Source of the DNA: Phoronis australis
Taxonomy: Eukaryota; Phoronida; Phoronidae
Reading direction: 5' to 3'
Assembly (NCBI GenBank): GCA_002633005.1
Contig: NMRA01000331.1
Location: 225,347-289,346, forward strand
Length of the DNA: 64,000 nucleotides
This document shows positions 14,001 through 27,200 of the stretch, piece by piece (positions within the stretch are counted from its first letter, which is position 1; every line of letters starts with the position of its first letter). Below the pieces are notes generated by a model that had not been told where the DNA came from, did not search any database, and saw only the letters and a program-made list of their open reading frames with translations. The translations under genes and the position numbers were made by a program.

Positions 14001-14557
14001 TAACTACTGTGAACGTGTAAGGAATGCTTTACCTGGCAAACTCTTCAATCACAGGGTATGCTTTAGTAGACTTTCAACTTTAAGTACTCTTCTCTAGCTC
14101 CCGCATTTCGGTCACCGGACACACAATGACCACGAGACTCCAGGCAGCAGACATAATCGATATTTAATACAATGACGTCGTGTACCGTTTCGTTCTCATT
14201 AAGTGTCAAACCAACAATTTCCAAATGCGATCCCGTTCAATCAACGGGTGTGCCGTTTCATAATTCGCACAAGCCGATACTTCACAGCGATATCATGCCA
14301 CCCTCTTTTGACGATTAACTGGACCTCTCTCGTGTAACTAGCTGTGTTTCCCCCGGCAAGACGTTGATAACGCAACACACGTGCTGAATCGTCTATCTAT
14401 ATTTGCCCACGTCAAGAATTAAATTTACAAGCAGACGTTGTAAGCGATGACCATCGTTCTAAAGGCGTCCAATCATGTTGTTTGGAGTAGTCTATTACAA
14501 GTGTTTATAATATAATTTATAATTTATTATGCAGGGAGTAGATATAATATGGCTGTC

Positions 14558-14579
14558 GCACTTTATGAACATAAAGTGC
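14558..14579. repeat. 22-bp near-perfect palindrome
   Basis: GCACTTTATG AA CATAAAGTGC gives two 10-base arms with a 2-base spacer. It lies in an otherwise featureless stretch; no function can be assigned. Confidence 0.6.
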
Positions 14580-16002
14580 CTCACCTATAAACACGGCTCA
14601 CTCGATTCAGTATCTCGATGCCCGAACTTACAAACACGTCTCGTCGACGGCCAAACACGGTGCTGACCTCACAAAACACGCCTCATGCACCTACTGAAAA
14701 ATCACAGGTCAGTCACCCCCTCATAAATTCGTACCTGGACTAACAAACATCTACAGTGCACTGCTCCACGTCCGTCTACCGTGTCGAGCGGTCAGTGAGT
14801 CGTGTAACTCCGGAGCTTTGTCTTTGTGTGCGATACATTTGTGCATTTGTCGTGTTAAATCAGTCACTAGTTGTGTGCCGTTTGTACGCATTAAAAGCCG
14901 TAGTATATCACAACAATTAACAAAATTGGTTTTAATTAATTTTAAGGACACTAGCAGTTCCCACTAAAATATGAAATTGTAGATTTTTTCATCCAACTCA
15001 TTGAATATCAAATTAAAGCATACAATGTGTTAGTTGAATGATGGCTGAACTAAAGTGCGAATTTATCTATTTATCTGGCACTGCCAGTCGCATCAGGTGT
15101 GATATTTTTACAAATTGATGAGAGAAACAACTTTGAAAACACTTGGGAAATGTACAGGCAATATAGCAAGACACTTGAGAATCTTAAAAGTGAGGGGAGG
15201 TGATGTGAAGGAGGTGGAATCTGTCCTCCCGAGAAGTTGTCTGCCTTTGAGGCAAGAGTGCAACACTAGGAGCTAGATAATCTACCGTAGTAGATTCACT
15301 TGCCCGAATCATCGATACAACCCTCAACATATTCTGGTGTCGCCAAAGACACTGAGTACACAGGAGTGGAAATCCGACAGAGGTCTGAAAAATTACCAAA
15401 GACGTAAAATCAAGGTTCAACGTCCTGCTTCGTGTGAGCTCAGGTAGGAATCACCAAACTCCAGGGTCTGACCCTGAGGAATATCTTCAGGAGCACGTCA
15501 TTCATGCATAAATACTTATATTGGCGCACCGTGATTGCTTATAACTCGGGTCTTATTTCAAATGTCTTGAAATATACATATATGCAGTGACAGTAGTACA
15601 GATTGTTACACAACTACATGACTGCAGAGGGGAACAGCTGATCAAAATGAATGCCATACCAACAGTGATAGCAATATCCTGTCTGTGAAAAATTATGTTA
15701 TTAAGTTCATAACTTTTGTAACGCAGGTAGGACTGCAACAAGTACCCGAAATAACAGAACTTTTGTCCAGCCTCCCGTTCAGTAACGCTAGGACCTTGCT
15801 TAAAAGCAAGACTTTGCGAGATTACGCGAGATATTGCCGTGTATTTAAATAACAGCACGTGACCTTGACTATAGCTTTTGGCTAGGTCCTAGCGTAGGTC
15901 CTAGCGTCTACTGAACGCACGCCAGGGCTGTCGTTCGGTTGTGGTCCTCGAATTTTTCTCTTCGCATGGGCGGCGCACCATAGGGGGCTGGGGGGGGGGG
16001 GG

Positions 16003-16689
16003 NNNNNNNNNNNNNNNNNNNNNNNNNNNNNNNNNNNNNNNNNNNNNNNNNNNNNNNNNNNNNNNNNNNNNNNNNNNNNNNNNNNNNNNNNNNNNNNNNN
16101 NNNNNNNNNNNNNNNNNNNNNNNNNNNNNNNNNNNNNNNNNNNNNNNNNNNNNNNNNNNNNNNNNNNNNNNNNNNNNNNNNNNNNNNNNNNNNNNNNNNN
16201 NNNNNNNNNNNNNNNNNNNNNNNNNNNNNNNNNNNNNNNNNNNNNNNNNNNNNNNNNNNNNNNNNNNNNNNNNNNNNNNNNNNNNNNNNNNNNNNNNNNN
16301 NNNNNNNNNNNNNNNNNNNNNNNNNNNNNNNNNNNNNNNNNNNNNNNNNNNNNNNNNNNNNNNNNNNNNNNNNNNNNNNNNNNNNNNNNNNNNNNNNNNN
16401 NNNNNNNNNNNNNNNNNNNNNNNNNNNNNNNNNNNNNNNNNNNNNNNNNNNNNNNNNNNNNNNNNNNNNNNNNNNNNNNNNNNNNNNNNNNNNNNNNNNN
16501 NNNNNNNNNNNNNNNNNNNNNNNNNNNNNNNNNNNNNNNNNNNNNNNNNNNNNNNNNNNNNNNNNNNNNNNNNNNNNNNNNNNNNNNNNNNNNNNNNNNN
16601 NNNNNNNNNNNNNNNNNNNNNNNNNNNNNNNNNNNNNNNNNNNNNNNNNNNNNNNNNNNNNNNNNNNNNNNNNNNNNNNNNNNNNNNNN
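16003..16689. other. Assembly gap (687 N)
   Basis: A run of Ns follows a G homopolymer that comes after cggcgcaccatagggggctg. Any reading frame through this gap is meaningless. The G-run probably stopped the assembly. Confidence 0.98.
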
Positions 16690-16756
16690 ATCTCCTAAGC
16701 CCCTCGCAGGATCTTGATGAGATTTGGCAGATGTGTTCCTATGAAGCTGACGACGG

Positions 16757-16758
16757 AT

Positions 16759-16794
<36 letters not shown>
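16757..16794. repeat. GA microsatellite
   Basis: A (GA)n run interrupted by single bases. Ordinary simple sequence close to the gap. Confidence 0.85.
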
Positions 16795-17635
16795 CAGAAA
16801 ACGCTTTTATTTACATTACATAATAATAATACATTGATTAAAATTTGATTTCAATTAGGAGGCCTTCTAAAGGTTATTGACCGCTAATAAGAAGGTCCCC
16901 TGTACAAGATAAACAAATGGAAATGCAAAACTCAGTAGGAATACTTAAGAAAACAGTGAATTAGTGCTGAAAACGACCGATACGCCAGGAACCAAGAAGT
17001 AAACTGGCACAGCTCAGGAGATTTTGAGAATACAATTAGATACTGTTACATATGAAGCAATTGGAAATATGACAAACTGGATCGTAGTTGCTAATAATAA
17101 AATTGGTTAAGAACCTGGAGAATGAACATGCAACAAAATAAATTTCCAATACAGCTGATTGAATATAACTATGAATTTTCAGGGATAAGCAGAAGCTGCC
17201 AGATAAAACAGTCTGACTTAGTAAAATCTCAGAGTCGGTCAAAAGAAAGCGAGTAGATTTGGGTACTAGAGTAACTGTAAGTACTTGAAAAATCTGTAAC
17301 AAATTTCTTAATCTCATAAAATCGGTCAATTGTTTTATGTTACAATGTTATGAAGAGAAATATATGCAAACTCATGCATTTCACAAAGAAGGCTGACACA
17401 TAGGTAGCGCGGATAATTTAAATCGGTAGGATTCAATATTTACTACATGTAGTGTGTCATACTTCTGTTTTATACCTTTGTCCTACCGCCAGATACATAT
17501 AAATTCATTTTGTAAATTTTTATAATCAAATCTGAATGACTTATTTGTGATGCCTTCACTCATATATTTTCTGAGCTAAAATGGCCACATTGCTAAATTT
17601 AATATGTTTAATTTTTTCATCACTACAATTTTAGG

Positions 17636-17960
17636 AATCAGGAAAGGCTTATGCTGAAAAAGTGGCTTCTGCTGAAGTTCAAGACCTGTCGATTATTAGT
17701 AAAGGTTGGGTATGGAAAAGTTCAAAACCAGCAAGAAGGTACCCTGAACCTTTGAAAAAATTCCTTCTGGACAAATATGTGAGAGGGCTAGAGAGAGGCC
17801 GACAAGTCTACATCCAGAAGATGTGTCAAAGAGAATTTGTAATTTGAGGAACAAGTCGGGGAACGGGGAAAAGTATTTGTCAAAGATTACTGGCTTATAC
17901 CACAACAGGTCCAAAGTAATTTGTTGAAATAGGCCACTCTCAGCAAATGTGGGAAACTGA
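17636..17960 (+). pseudogene. Decayed coding fragment of an unknown protein
   Basis: After an acceptor-like attttag at about 17629-17635 the plus strand reads an open segment of about 70 codons to a stop near 17847. It contains KGWVWKSSKPARRYPEPLKK, then FLLDKYVRGLERG. A shifted frame then continues as LHPEDVSKRICNLRNKSGNG and on to about 17920. The order 'GW..K......RF....K.FL...F..GE..G....P..V...MR' resembles the tail of uncharacterised, often multicopy invertebrate proteins, some of them transposon-linked. The frameshift implies a dead copy. Function is unknown and the family assignment is from memory of pattern only. Confidence 0.4.
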
Positions 17961-18059
17961 GACAGTTATATGTAGGAGATATGACAGAAGTGGAGTATAC
18001 ATTGGAAAGAGACAATCTGCGCTTTAAGATCGTCAAGGATGTAGCATTGTAAAAATTCA

Positions 18060-21000
18060 AAGAGAAAACAGTACAGTGGCTGGACCTGTAAATACTCTGG
18101 CTGATCGATCTGCTAAATCTGGTGGTGGCATTGTTATGTCAGAACAGCTGTGTAGGGAAGTAGGCATGTGTTGTTGCAAGCTTTGTTTGCCCAGAACTGC
18201 TGTGCGAACAGCACAAATTTAAATTTACCTGGATTGAATCTTTGTCCAGCCACCGATCATGATTCTGGTCCAGTGGAATAACTTGGTACAGCCACATAGT
18301 TACTGGGTGCGCGCATGAACATTAGACAGTCTTTACAGCGTGAAAACATAGCTGCGAAGCCGTGAAATGTGTCTGAGCCTATAACTTTGGCAGAACGTAA
18401 TATTTTGGGAAATTGTTTTACCATTGTTTATACATCCCACCTTATGTGTCAAATTTGGTGAAAATCGGCTGACCCCCACCTTGCCTGGCTGGTGCTCTCG
18501 TGGACTAAAATTTTTCGTGTCGATTTTGGCACCAACTACTGTTCGTTTCGGTATTATACCGGTATGTTTCGTGTCTATATTGGGTAGACTACTTGCTGGT
18601 GCCCAAGAGGGGATTGAGGAGAGGTCGTATAGACAGTTTATGTTATGTACTTAGATACTCGTGACGATTGTGAAGTAGATAATTGTGAGTAGGAACAGTC
18701 TCTTAACTTAAAATAGGAAAGTTCATGCACGCGCTTCTCATAGCGCTTTTGAAAAAACGCATGACAACAGTAGGGTATATTTCACACACCAAATGGATTT
18801 CGTAAGAGTAAAGAGAAGTTTAAAACGTCAAAAACTTATTTTCCTATATATAAGCTACAGAAATAATTTAAGCAGAATGAGTGTGTCTTCAGTAGTTTTA
18901 TGGGGTCAAAAACAGAATACCTAGAACAGTTATGACCCAGGAATAAATGTATTAAAAGTAAAAAGTCCTTTTCAGAATGATATAGCAAAGCATAGTTGGT
19001 GGTAAGGTGGAGATCGAAAATAAACAAGCAAACTGCAACCTGGAAGTGACACGAATGTAAGGATGGTGATGAACCAAACTGCTACTCTAATTTGAATAAC
19101 GAACAGCACAAGCAAACTGCAATGCACTCTGAAGTCCAACCGTCATAGACATAAATGCATTGTACATATATTCCTCATTCAAATTTAAAATTGCCTACTT
19201 TTCATTACGTAATATTGTCACCACATTTTGATATGATAATAGACACTCGCTCTATGTGTATAGTTGTTAAATGAAACCCAATCGTTTCAGTGTAATTTTT
19301 GGCTATATTGCGACTTTCCTGGATAAATTTTCAAATTAATCAAGTTCCCACTGCTTCTAACTAATTACGCATGCGTCACTCCACGAACGTTCGCGGTCCC
19401 AATCATTCTCCATCCGCCTTGTTCACATGCACTTGTAAAACCAGGTCTAAACGACACCACAATATTTTCAAGAAAAATTTGATTTAAAAATTGGGTCACA
19501 TATCATAAATTTACATTAAAGACGTAGTACTCTTTTTCGCATAGTCGTAGGTGGATCTGAAAAAAATCAAATATGAAACAACATAAATGTTACAAAAGAA
19601 TTATGTTATGGGGAAAACGCTTTACACAAGGGTGAATCACTTTTTGAATGGATCCCTCTAAATCGCCTTATCTTTCTAGAAGGGTGTTTTTATGGCGCCG
19701 ACTACAGATGTGTGTCTAAATTTTTAAGCGCTGAATAATGGAGTGTTTACCCAGTAACTCAACTTGTTGGCTCTATCCAAACGCTGTAGCCTAGAAAAAA
19801 TTGTTTATCTCTAGTCACTAACTTGTGAACATGGGCAAGAGTTCCAATACTTTTGCCACGCCCATGGAAGGCCGTGTGTGTACTACCAAATTGCACTGTC
19901 ACAATAAAATTACGCTGCTTTTACAAAACCAACGCAAATTTGAACACTGGAGATCCAATACAAAAATGTATCGGCATGTGGTTTCACCTTTATTTCACAT
20001 AAGTGTATGTGCATTGTCACATAGGTATATGTGCATTGTCACATTTTTGCAGTTATCATACCACTCCGCTAACGCGCACTGTGCATCTGATTTAGTCGCA
20101 ACACCCTCCCGTCAACGAAATTACCATTATATACCCCATACATACCACTAAAAAGAGCGTTTACGAATATAATGTTATATTGTTTTTTTAGACCCCATAT
20201 CACAATAAAACTAGTCCCACTTAGTTCCTCACTCAGGTAACAAGTGGTTTCTCGGCTTGGAAAGAACAAACAGTTCGTTACTACTGGAGACCGTGGTGGT
20301 CCGCGCATGGAATAAGCTGTAACACACTTTGACAAGCCAACCTGGTGAACATGGTCTCAGCCAAACAATACTAACGAACTGCCAGTTCTTTCAACGAAGG
20401 TCAAAGTTTCATAACTGTCAGTCATCTTAAAGAAGTTCATTTTTGAGGAAAGGCTGGTGCATAGCAACTTTTTAAAGAAACTATTTCAATCCTTTACATT
20501 CAGCAAATGAGAACAGATGATGAATTTAGTCCTGGAAAGATATCACTAAAATATAAACATCTTGCAACTTTCAACCATGTTCATGTTTGCCTCATTTTAC
20601 TGCTACTTTTTAATTTTTTTATAGTGGGCTGGGTTTACGGGGAAACTTGTATACATATGGGGAAACTTGTATACATATGGGGGCAGCTGAATGAGTACCA
20701 TAATACAGGAGTCGACTCTCACACTCAACAGCAATCATTTTAGGTGGTGGTGCCCATCAAAAATAAAACAAAAGTAAAAAAATCCTATTAAATTCAGTTA
20801 AGTTTTAAAACGTTTGGAGTTTTGTTGAGTATTGTTTGGGCTTAAATTTCAACTGACCTAACTCGCACTAAAATCCGTTTTGTCAAGATTTTAACTAAAA
20901 TGGTTCGGAAAGAGTGCCTTTGAAGAGTAGGACCTACCATACATTTTGCTGGTTTGTTGGACATACTGGCTTCATAACACAGCTGAAGGAAACCTTTGAA

Positions 21001-21602
21001 TCACACAACAAAATCCTGAGTTTGATTCAATGACATGTTGTGCGGTACACCATAAACTAATCTATTCTGTTTTTGGAGGTGACTTTCTAAAGTTCCCTGG
21101 AGCAGCTGGTGATGGTTGTGATTGAATTCTAGTGGAATGAGCATGAAAATTTACTCAGCATCTGCGCCATGGAAACCCCGTGTGCATCATAGACTATAGT
21201 ACATGGTGTGCATGTACAAATGCAAGTCTCATTCCACTCTAAAGACTCACTGCTGGGAACATGAATCAGAACTTGACATAATGAATACTAGGATTACAAA
21301 GGAAAAAAATAGGAATTGAGAATGGCGATATGAAGAGACTCGTATTGGCTTGTTGTAGAGGTGCACTTAGTCAATTCAGCAATGCTGACACTTAGTTGTG
21401 ATTCGACTCTTATATAACTTACATGACAACTGCCACCTTCAGAACAACAGATGAGATGGAAATAACTCAGTTTAATGGTAAGGACAACAAAATGGGTGAT
21501 AACCATGATATTGAGCATGAAAGGTACCCATATTTATCGATCTACAAAGACACAGTCCTCAAAGTACATTTCAAAAGTCAGTAATAGAATCGTGCTTGCA
21601 TT
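18060..21602. other. Gene-free stretch downstream of PSMA6
   Basis: No coding exon seen. It contains a 21-bp tandem duplication near 19998-20041 (cacataagtgtatgtgcattgt type) and a 20-bp one at about 20640-20680 (ggggaaacttgtatacatat twice). The PSMA6 3' UTR should run leftwards from 21603; a gATAAAt on the minus strand near 21530 is the only weak poly(A)-signal candidate I noticed. Confidence 0.4.
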
Positions 21603-21838
21603 TTAATCTTTTTCAGCAATTGCAACCAAGTAGGTGTCGATCTCTTGCTCTGTCAAGACGCGAAATTTCGGGTTGTCCCTTGTGATAATTCCTACTTCTA
21701 TCTCTGTTGGCTTGAAGTCGGCTGATAAGATTGTTGATAAACATGTGACTGCCACCTCCACAACTTCATCTGTACTGAAATCTTGCTTCTTCTTGATTTT
21801 CTTTTCCAAGAAACTGGTAGCTTCCAGTTGTTTCACAC
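21603..21838 (-). CDS. PSMA6: PSMA6 exon 2 (C-terminal 77 residues)
   Basis: The acceptor is CCTCTTGCAG ending at 21839. The first two bases, GT, complete Gly169, then [13 protein letters not shown]. The stop lies at 21603-21605. Confidence 0.97.
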
Positions 21839-24192
21839 CTGCAAGAGGCAGTTGCACAATGTGTAACAGGCAACGACACAATGACACACCATTACTGTTA
21901 TTAAAGCTTAGAATGTAATATGCAGAACCAGTGTTCTGCTTGTTAAAATTCAGTTACTGTAGATATTAACAGTTGGTGGTGGTGTACTTTAACACGAGTT
22001 AAAACACCATGGCTAATATTGGAGCACTTTGCAAGCAATAATGTATTGATGCCACTATTGATCATACAATTTGTCAAGCCAGCAGTTCACCTTAATGGTA
22101 AAAGTCGAGTAAATGGGGACCCCTTGAAAATGGCTGCCGGGAACCACTTTTGACTGAATAAGGGCAATGGCCGTTATTCTGTGAAAACTGGTTCCCAGCA
22201 GTCAATTTGAAAAGGAACCGATTCAGTCAACTTTTGCCTACCTTAAGTTTAGTTTGTTTCATTGTGTTCAAGAAATTTATAATCGTAATTGTTGTGGAGT
22301 TGCAGATCTGTTGAACAAATGATAATGAAGCGATCCATTTTCCCTCTAGATAAACAATTGTTTAATCAAAGTGAAACCCTTCATGAAAAGCTTCAAACAC
22401 TGATAGCTCGTATAACATACGCCACATTTGTACACAGAGTATGTCCAAACAATATCTAATTAGTTTGTTTGCATCTACTACTGCAATTCATACATTGCCC
22501 TTATTTATCAACACTAATGCAAAAAAAGTAAAAAAACACCTAAAGCTGGAGTCATAAGTACTCGGAGTCACAAGTAGGGGTAGTTCGGGGAAACTCGGAC
22601 GGCGGTAAAATTTGGACAAGTCTAAATAAACGTCAAATATATTAACAACCAAGATGCCTTACCACTAAATGAAAGGATTATTCACTTCTTAGAACAATAG
22701 TAGGAATTTATTTATCACCTCACTTGAATTACAACAAAATTTCAACAGATATGAGACATGTTCAGCACCTTATGTCGCTCTGCCGTCTGCTTCGCGTGCT
22801 GATTTTGAAAGTCTGCAGTATGTACACTGTCTTTTCCAACTTTTATTTAGGTCACTTGGTCACTTGTCATGTAAATGAACTTGAATTTACTTGATGCACA
22901 ATTCATCACTATGCAGTTTTATGAGTTAATTCCAATAAAAAAACTTACAAAAAAGCATGATTTGATCAAAAAAAAAACAGAGTCCGAATTTCCCCTCCAA
23001 CTTTTTGTATGCTGCGGGGAAATTCGGCCACTCGTGTTTTTAGGCTACTAGACACTTTTCTTGACGTTTTCTTGAGAGATTTTCGTAATCACGTGATGAC
23101 CTCCTGTTTTAAGAGGTCAATCCAAAACTTAATTTGTCAACAACAATGGCGCTGTTTACCATGTGGGCTGTACACAAATCGGTAAGGGCGGAGGTACTTT
23201 TACGTTGTTTATGTGGCCAGGACATGATGACTTCTTAAATTTTATTATTTGTCAGGTGAAAGGACTGCAAAATAATACCTAAATTCATTTTTTGAAATCA
23301 TAAATTACTGTTGTATATTTTGCCAGAGTTTTACCTATTCAGAATTTGCTGGTCCGAATTTTCCCGAAACTCCGTCCGACTTTCCCCACCTGCGTCCGAA
23401 TTTCCCCAATTTTGACCATTGTTATTATTTTTAAAATCCGAAGGCATTGGAAGTGAACTAGTAACAAAGAATCTCATTGGTTGGTTTCTCAAATGATTTG
23501 CGGAGATCCCATTACTCGTCTAATGTTATTAGCTGACACATAAACCTTCAGTAGTAGGTAAGCAAGTCGAGCTAGGTTTTGTCCGAATTTACCCGAACTT
23601 TCCCTACTCTGAGTTGACAATAGTTTTGTAATATAGAGCCCTGTTATACCAGGAAGACCGATCCTAACAAATGTGAAAATTTATTACCAGCAGCACAAGC
23701 TTTGTAGCCGCAGTAATACCCAGCAGGGTCGGTTTTATACAGCTGGGCTCCATTCTCATCATCCCAACCAATCAAGATCATGCTGCATCCAAGAGGTCTC
23801 ATTTCAGCACTCTGGGTGTAAACTTGCGATATATCAGCAATCCTTTTACAGAGATTATCAACAGGCATATCGTAACCAAACTTGTATTTGAAATTAGCTG
23901 CTTCATATCGAGCTCTTTGAACTTGGGATTTACTGTCCGCAATAAGACCCGTCATGACACATCCTATATTATCTGTTAACCGGAACAGGTGAGAAACAGT
24001 AGACGAATCAAGAAGTTTGTCGGGAACCTTTTTCTGCGTTACGACAACAGCCCCGTCTTTGCCTCTGACGGCAACTGACGTTAATCCTCCCTGATTGATA
24101 GCCTTGAAAGCATATTCTACTTGATACAGTCTACCTTCAGGTGAAAAAATAGTGATATGACGATCAAATCCAGCGCTGCTTCCACGAGACAT
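21603..24192 (-). CDS. PSMA6: Proteasome subunit alpha type-6 (two exons, complete)
   Basis: This is the alpha-1/iota subunit of the 20S proteasome outer ring, which helps form the gated entry channel. Alpha subunits are structural and lack the catalytic N-terminal threonine. Exon 1 (24192-23688) starts [20 protein letters not shown] and carries the alpha-ring signature [13 protein letters not shown] at about residues 16-28. It continues through IGCVMTG and [15 protein letters not shown] to YKACAAG. Exon 2 (21838-21603) runs [18 protein letters not shown] to VAIAEKD and a stop. Splicing G|gtaata...ttgcag|GT joins a glycine codon and gives 246 residues, the length I recall for human PSMA6; identity is very high. 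The ATG is fixed by the conserved N-terminus. The single intron (21839-23687) holds a transposon-like element. The gene is intact. Confidence 0.97.
22577..23604. mobile_element. TA-flanked terminal-inverted-repeat element in the PSMA6 intron
   Basis: The left end (22577-22600) and the inverse of the right end (23581-23604) agree at 20 of 24 positions; both contain AGTTCGGG and end TCGGAC. Each is bordered outside by TA (22575-22576, 23605-23606), the target duplication of Tc1/mariner-pogo elements. No transposase frame is present. Several internal copies of the same word, GTCCGAATTTcCCC, lie near 22982 (with an inverted partner near 23016), 23350, 23370 and 23391. Superfamily is inferred from the TA duplication only. 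Confidence 0.7.
23688..24192 (-). CDS. PSMA6: PSMA6 exon 1 (residues 1-168 plus one base)
   Basis: 505 nt from the ATG at 24192; the donor GTAATA begins at 23687. It encodes the alpha-type N-terminal signature and most of the proteasome fold. The open frame runs on into the intron (FSH...), but homology stops at KACAAG. Confidence 0.97.
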
Positions 24193-24239
24193 TACTCAAA
24201 TTCGATAGGCCGGCTTTTTTCGAATTGTGCAAAATCATT

Positions 24240-24249
24240 CAAGATGGCG
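24240..24249 (+). promoter_or_regulatory. YY1-like CAAGATGGCG near the PSMA6 start
   Basis: CAAGATGGCG lies about 48 bp upstream of the PSMA6 ATG, on the opposite strand. This word is the YY1 core and is typical of housekeeping-gene transcription starts in animals. It could mark the PSMA6 promoter; there is no direct evidence of use. Confidence 0.35.
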
Positions 24250-24259
24250 ATGTGCGCAG

Positions 24260-27200
24260 GTAGTGGTATACTGATGTGAGGCTAAACAATGGCATAATTA
24301 TTACAACGCATCGGGCCGAACCTCAAGCCTGGACAAGGCGAAATTTCGGTTCTTGTCATTGCACGTGAGCCCCAGTTCATTGAATGAAGTTTTAAACTGT
24401 TTTTCACACTCACCAATGTATAATATTATCAACCCAAAGCTAAAGTACCGTGACTGAAATTAATGACGGGCTGTTCGGATGGCGGTCCTCGCCCGAGAGC
24501 AGTGGAGTTGCGGCCGGTGGATGTGAAGGACACCGCACGAAAAGAGTTTTTTTCTAACTGGCCCAATTTCATGGTGTAACGTATTTCATGGCGTCATTGG
24601 TGGTCAAGCGCTTTATCCAGAGCAACCCAAGGCGTATAGACTGCAAGTCTATCTAAGTTGTTTGACTGAATGCGCCAACTTCAAGTTTCATGTTATATGA
24701 GTGTAGACGTAAAATGCATGTATGGGCAGCCAGTGGGGATTAGAAAGTGTCTAGGGAGAGGTTCGCCACGGCCGGACCAGACCAGCTTATTAGTGCAGCT
24801 ATTGACTCTAAGTGTACTTCTGGTCTCTCGCCAACTGGTCTTCACCGGCACATATCTACTGAGCAGTCACTACTTTTTGGTCTTCGAGTCGCGATTAATA
24901 CTGTGATGTCTAAGTCATTGACTCTCAGTGTACTTCGATCGGGTTCCTCGACGAACTGGTTTTGTGATATCTTACCACAGTGTGCTAGATCTAAAACTAT
25001 TTACCTCCGCTTTGCAGTAATGTTTGGTCCCCCTACAGACTGGATCAACCCAGTATTTTGACAATAGCACATGTGCCTGCTTATTTGTGTAGACATTGAC
25101 TCTTAGTGAACATCTGGTCCATCGGCGAACTGGTATATCTTTTCACCACTGCCTGTACTGTTTATGTTTTGGTTCCGTGAAAATGTTTCCAAGTGATTTG
25201 TTTCCTCCAAACCAGCGCATCGCGGTACAAATAGATCCGCGCCCCTAAAATCCACGCACACGGCGAAAATGCTCCATAACCGGTGATCAAACTCCAGTCG
25301 GGCCAAAACTCTCCTGTCTATTGGACCCCTCACTATAGGTGAGGAATATAGCCATCGGATCTGGAGTTTGATAAAGGCGGGTATGAAAGTTCGACGCGAG
25401 TTAAGGTTGGAGACTTGCACTGCGGGTTTGATGTTTGGCAATTACATCGCCCTGTGAATGCCGCAGGACGGTATACGTTGGCGATAGTACGCCCTCATGA
25501 AAAGTTACTCATCTCACAAAGCAGCGATTAAAATCGGATGAAACATGAATATTTACACATGAAGTTGCAATTAACACATTCCATGACTTTGGAGACAATT
25601 TAGTCAACGTAATTTGAACATATATCCATGAAAATTTGTCGCGGTTCATTCAAGCTTCCCTCATCGGGTGCCATTTTGAGGAATTGTTAAGTGGTAATAG
25701 ACGAACAAAACAACCAAGTGACACAAATCTAACAAATTCCACCTGATATCTTCCTATGCAATTTTTGCAAGATCACGCACTTCGTTCTGTTTCGCGCTAG
25801 TCCTTACCTAATTCACATGACGTCAGTTCAAATACTTTGTACATCACGCACAGTGAAAAGTTAACATTGACCAAAAAGTGGAGTTGGAATTATTCGCCAT
25901 ATTCACCTGAATTCTCGTAGCCACGTTTCATCGATGTGTATAGAACCAGAAAGCATCGCAGAACAAAGTAAATGCTTTTTTAAGTGTAGAATGTATTTGT
26001 GAAGAGGTGAGCAGATTTCACCTACCGCCCGTTCAAAATACGCGGTACGAACCTGAGTAATGAAAGGGAAGGGAAATATTGTAACTCAGGCCAGCCAACC
26101 GAGGGACCACCTGTTGCATAGTTTGATGTACCGTATGCTACTCTGGTACTCGGAAATTTACAAGGTCATAGGCTCAATTTAGAGGCGTGGTCATGAGGCT
26201 ACGGGAACGCTTACTCAGTTGCCAGAAAAAGAATTGTACGATGCTACACATTGTTTTCAAATTCAGTTACATACAATGCTATGGCTACGAAATTTTGTTA
26301 ATACTTTTAAAGCGTGAACACGGACTTCTTTATGCGTTCAACGTTTAAGCAAGTTTGTCGGGGAAAACGTGTCAAATCGGATGAAACCAGGTGTCGTCTT
26401 GGGTGGGTTTATTAAAAGGTATTACTTCCTGAACTTCACACAAACAAATACAAGAAAAAACGAGTTGAACGAAACATACACATTTAATAAAGGCGCAAGT
26501 GTGACACGCGGATAACACAAAGTCTCAAATATTAGTTTCAAGAGTGGCCTATGAAAAGACAATTAAATAAAAATAAATGGAAACTTTAACGGGAAAAGTA
26601 AATACGAATGAATATGAGCACACTAAGAATGTTTAATTAAAGCAGGCAGCACAACGTAGAAATGAAAATAATGAATGCAATTTTTATTATTTAACACCCA
26701 TCATATTCGGGTTTTTTACACGACATATAAGGTGTTTTTGTAATTGAACGCTATGCTTCTAACATATCGTTTTTGACTTTGACCGACTTTAGGTTCAGCA
26801 ATAACCTGGCCGTTGCGTAGAACAAAGATTAGTGTCGCTTGTTTCAATTTTGCGACGCGACAAAAATGGAGTCGTGAAATAAGGCAAGTTAAACCAGCGT
26901 TTCGCCCTATTTAGCTGCCTGGATAATGAAAATCGAATTGAGACTTTTTACTCAAGTTGGTCTCGTAATACTCATTACCGTGATAGTATTCCACTGCCTA
27001 ACACCTACATGCACCATTTCTGAACTCTAGGGTTGACCGACCCCGATTAATTTTCGAAAAAGTGTCATTTTAGGCGCTAATGGTTTCGACGTTCTTGCTG
27101 GTACCGAAATGAAATCCAATCACAGTAAGGAATATTACGAGACCGAACTCATGCGAGTAAAACACCTGCTTTGGAATTTCGTTTTCTGTGGTTTGATATA

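Larger units (their letters stand above)
10340..16002. other. Long gene-poor stretch
   Basis: No exon can be supported. Diverged repeated phrases (the type ctagaaaaatgacaaaa near 10600, 10930 and 12040) suggest an old repeat. An inverted repeat at 11012-11088 and a 22-bp palindrome at 14558-14579 are listed separately. Short open frames at 11106, 11676, 12305, 13885 and 15553 have no recognisable motif. Confidence 0.4.

Noticed and set aside
14541-14760. Repeated ACAAACACG phrases as a regulatory array
   Set aside because: Irregular spacing and poor conservation; no gene nearby to regulate.
15941-16717. 258-codon frame
   Set aside because: Runs through 687 Ns of an assembly gap.
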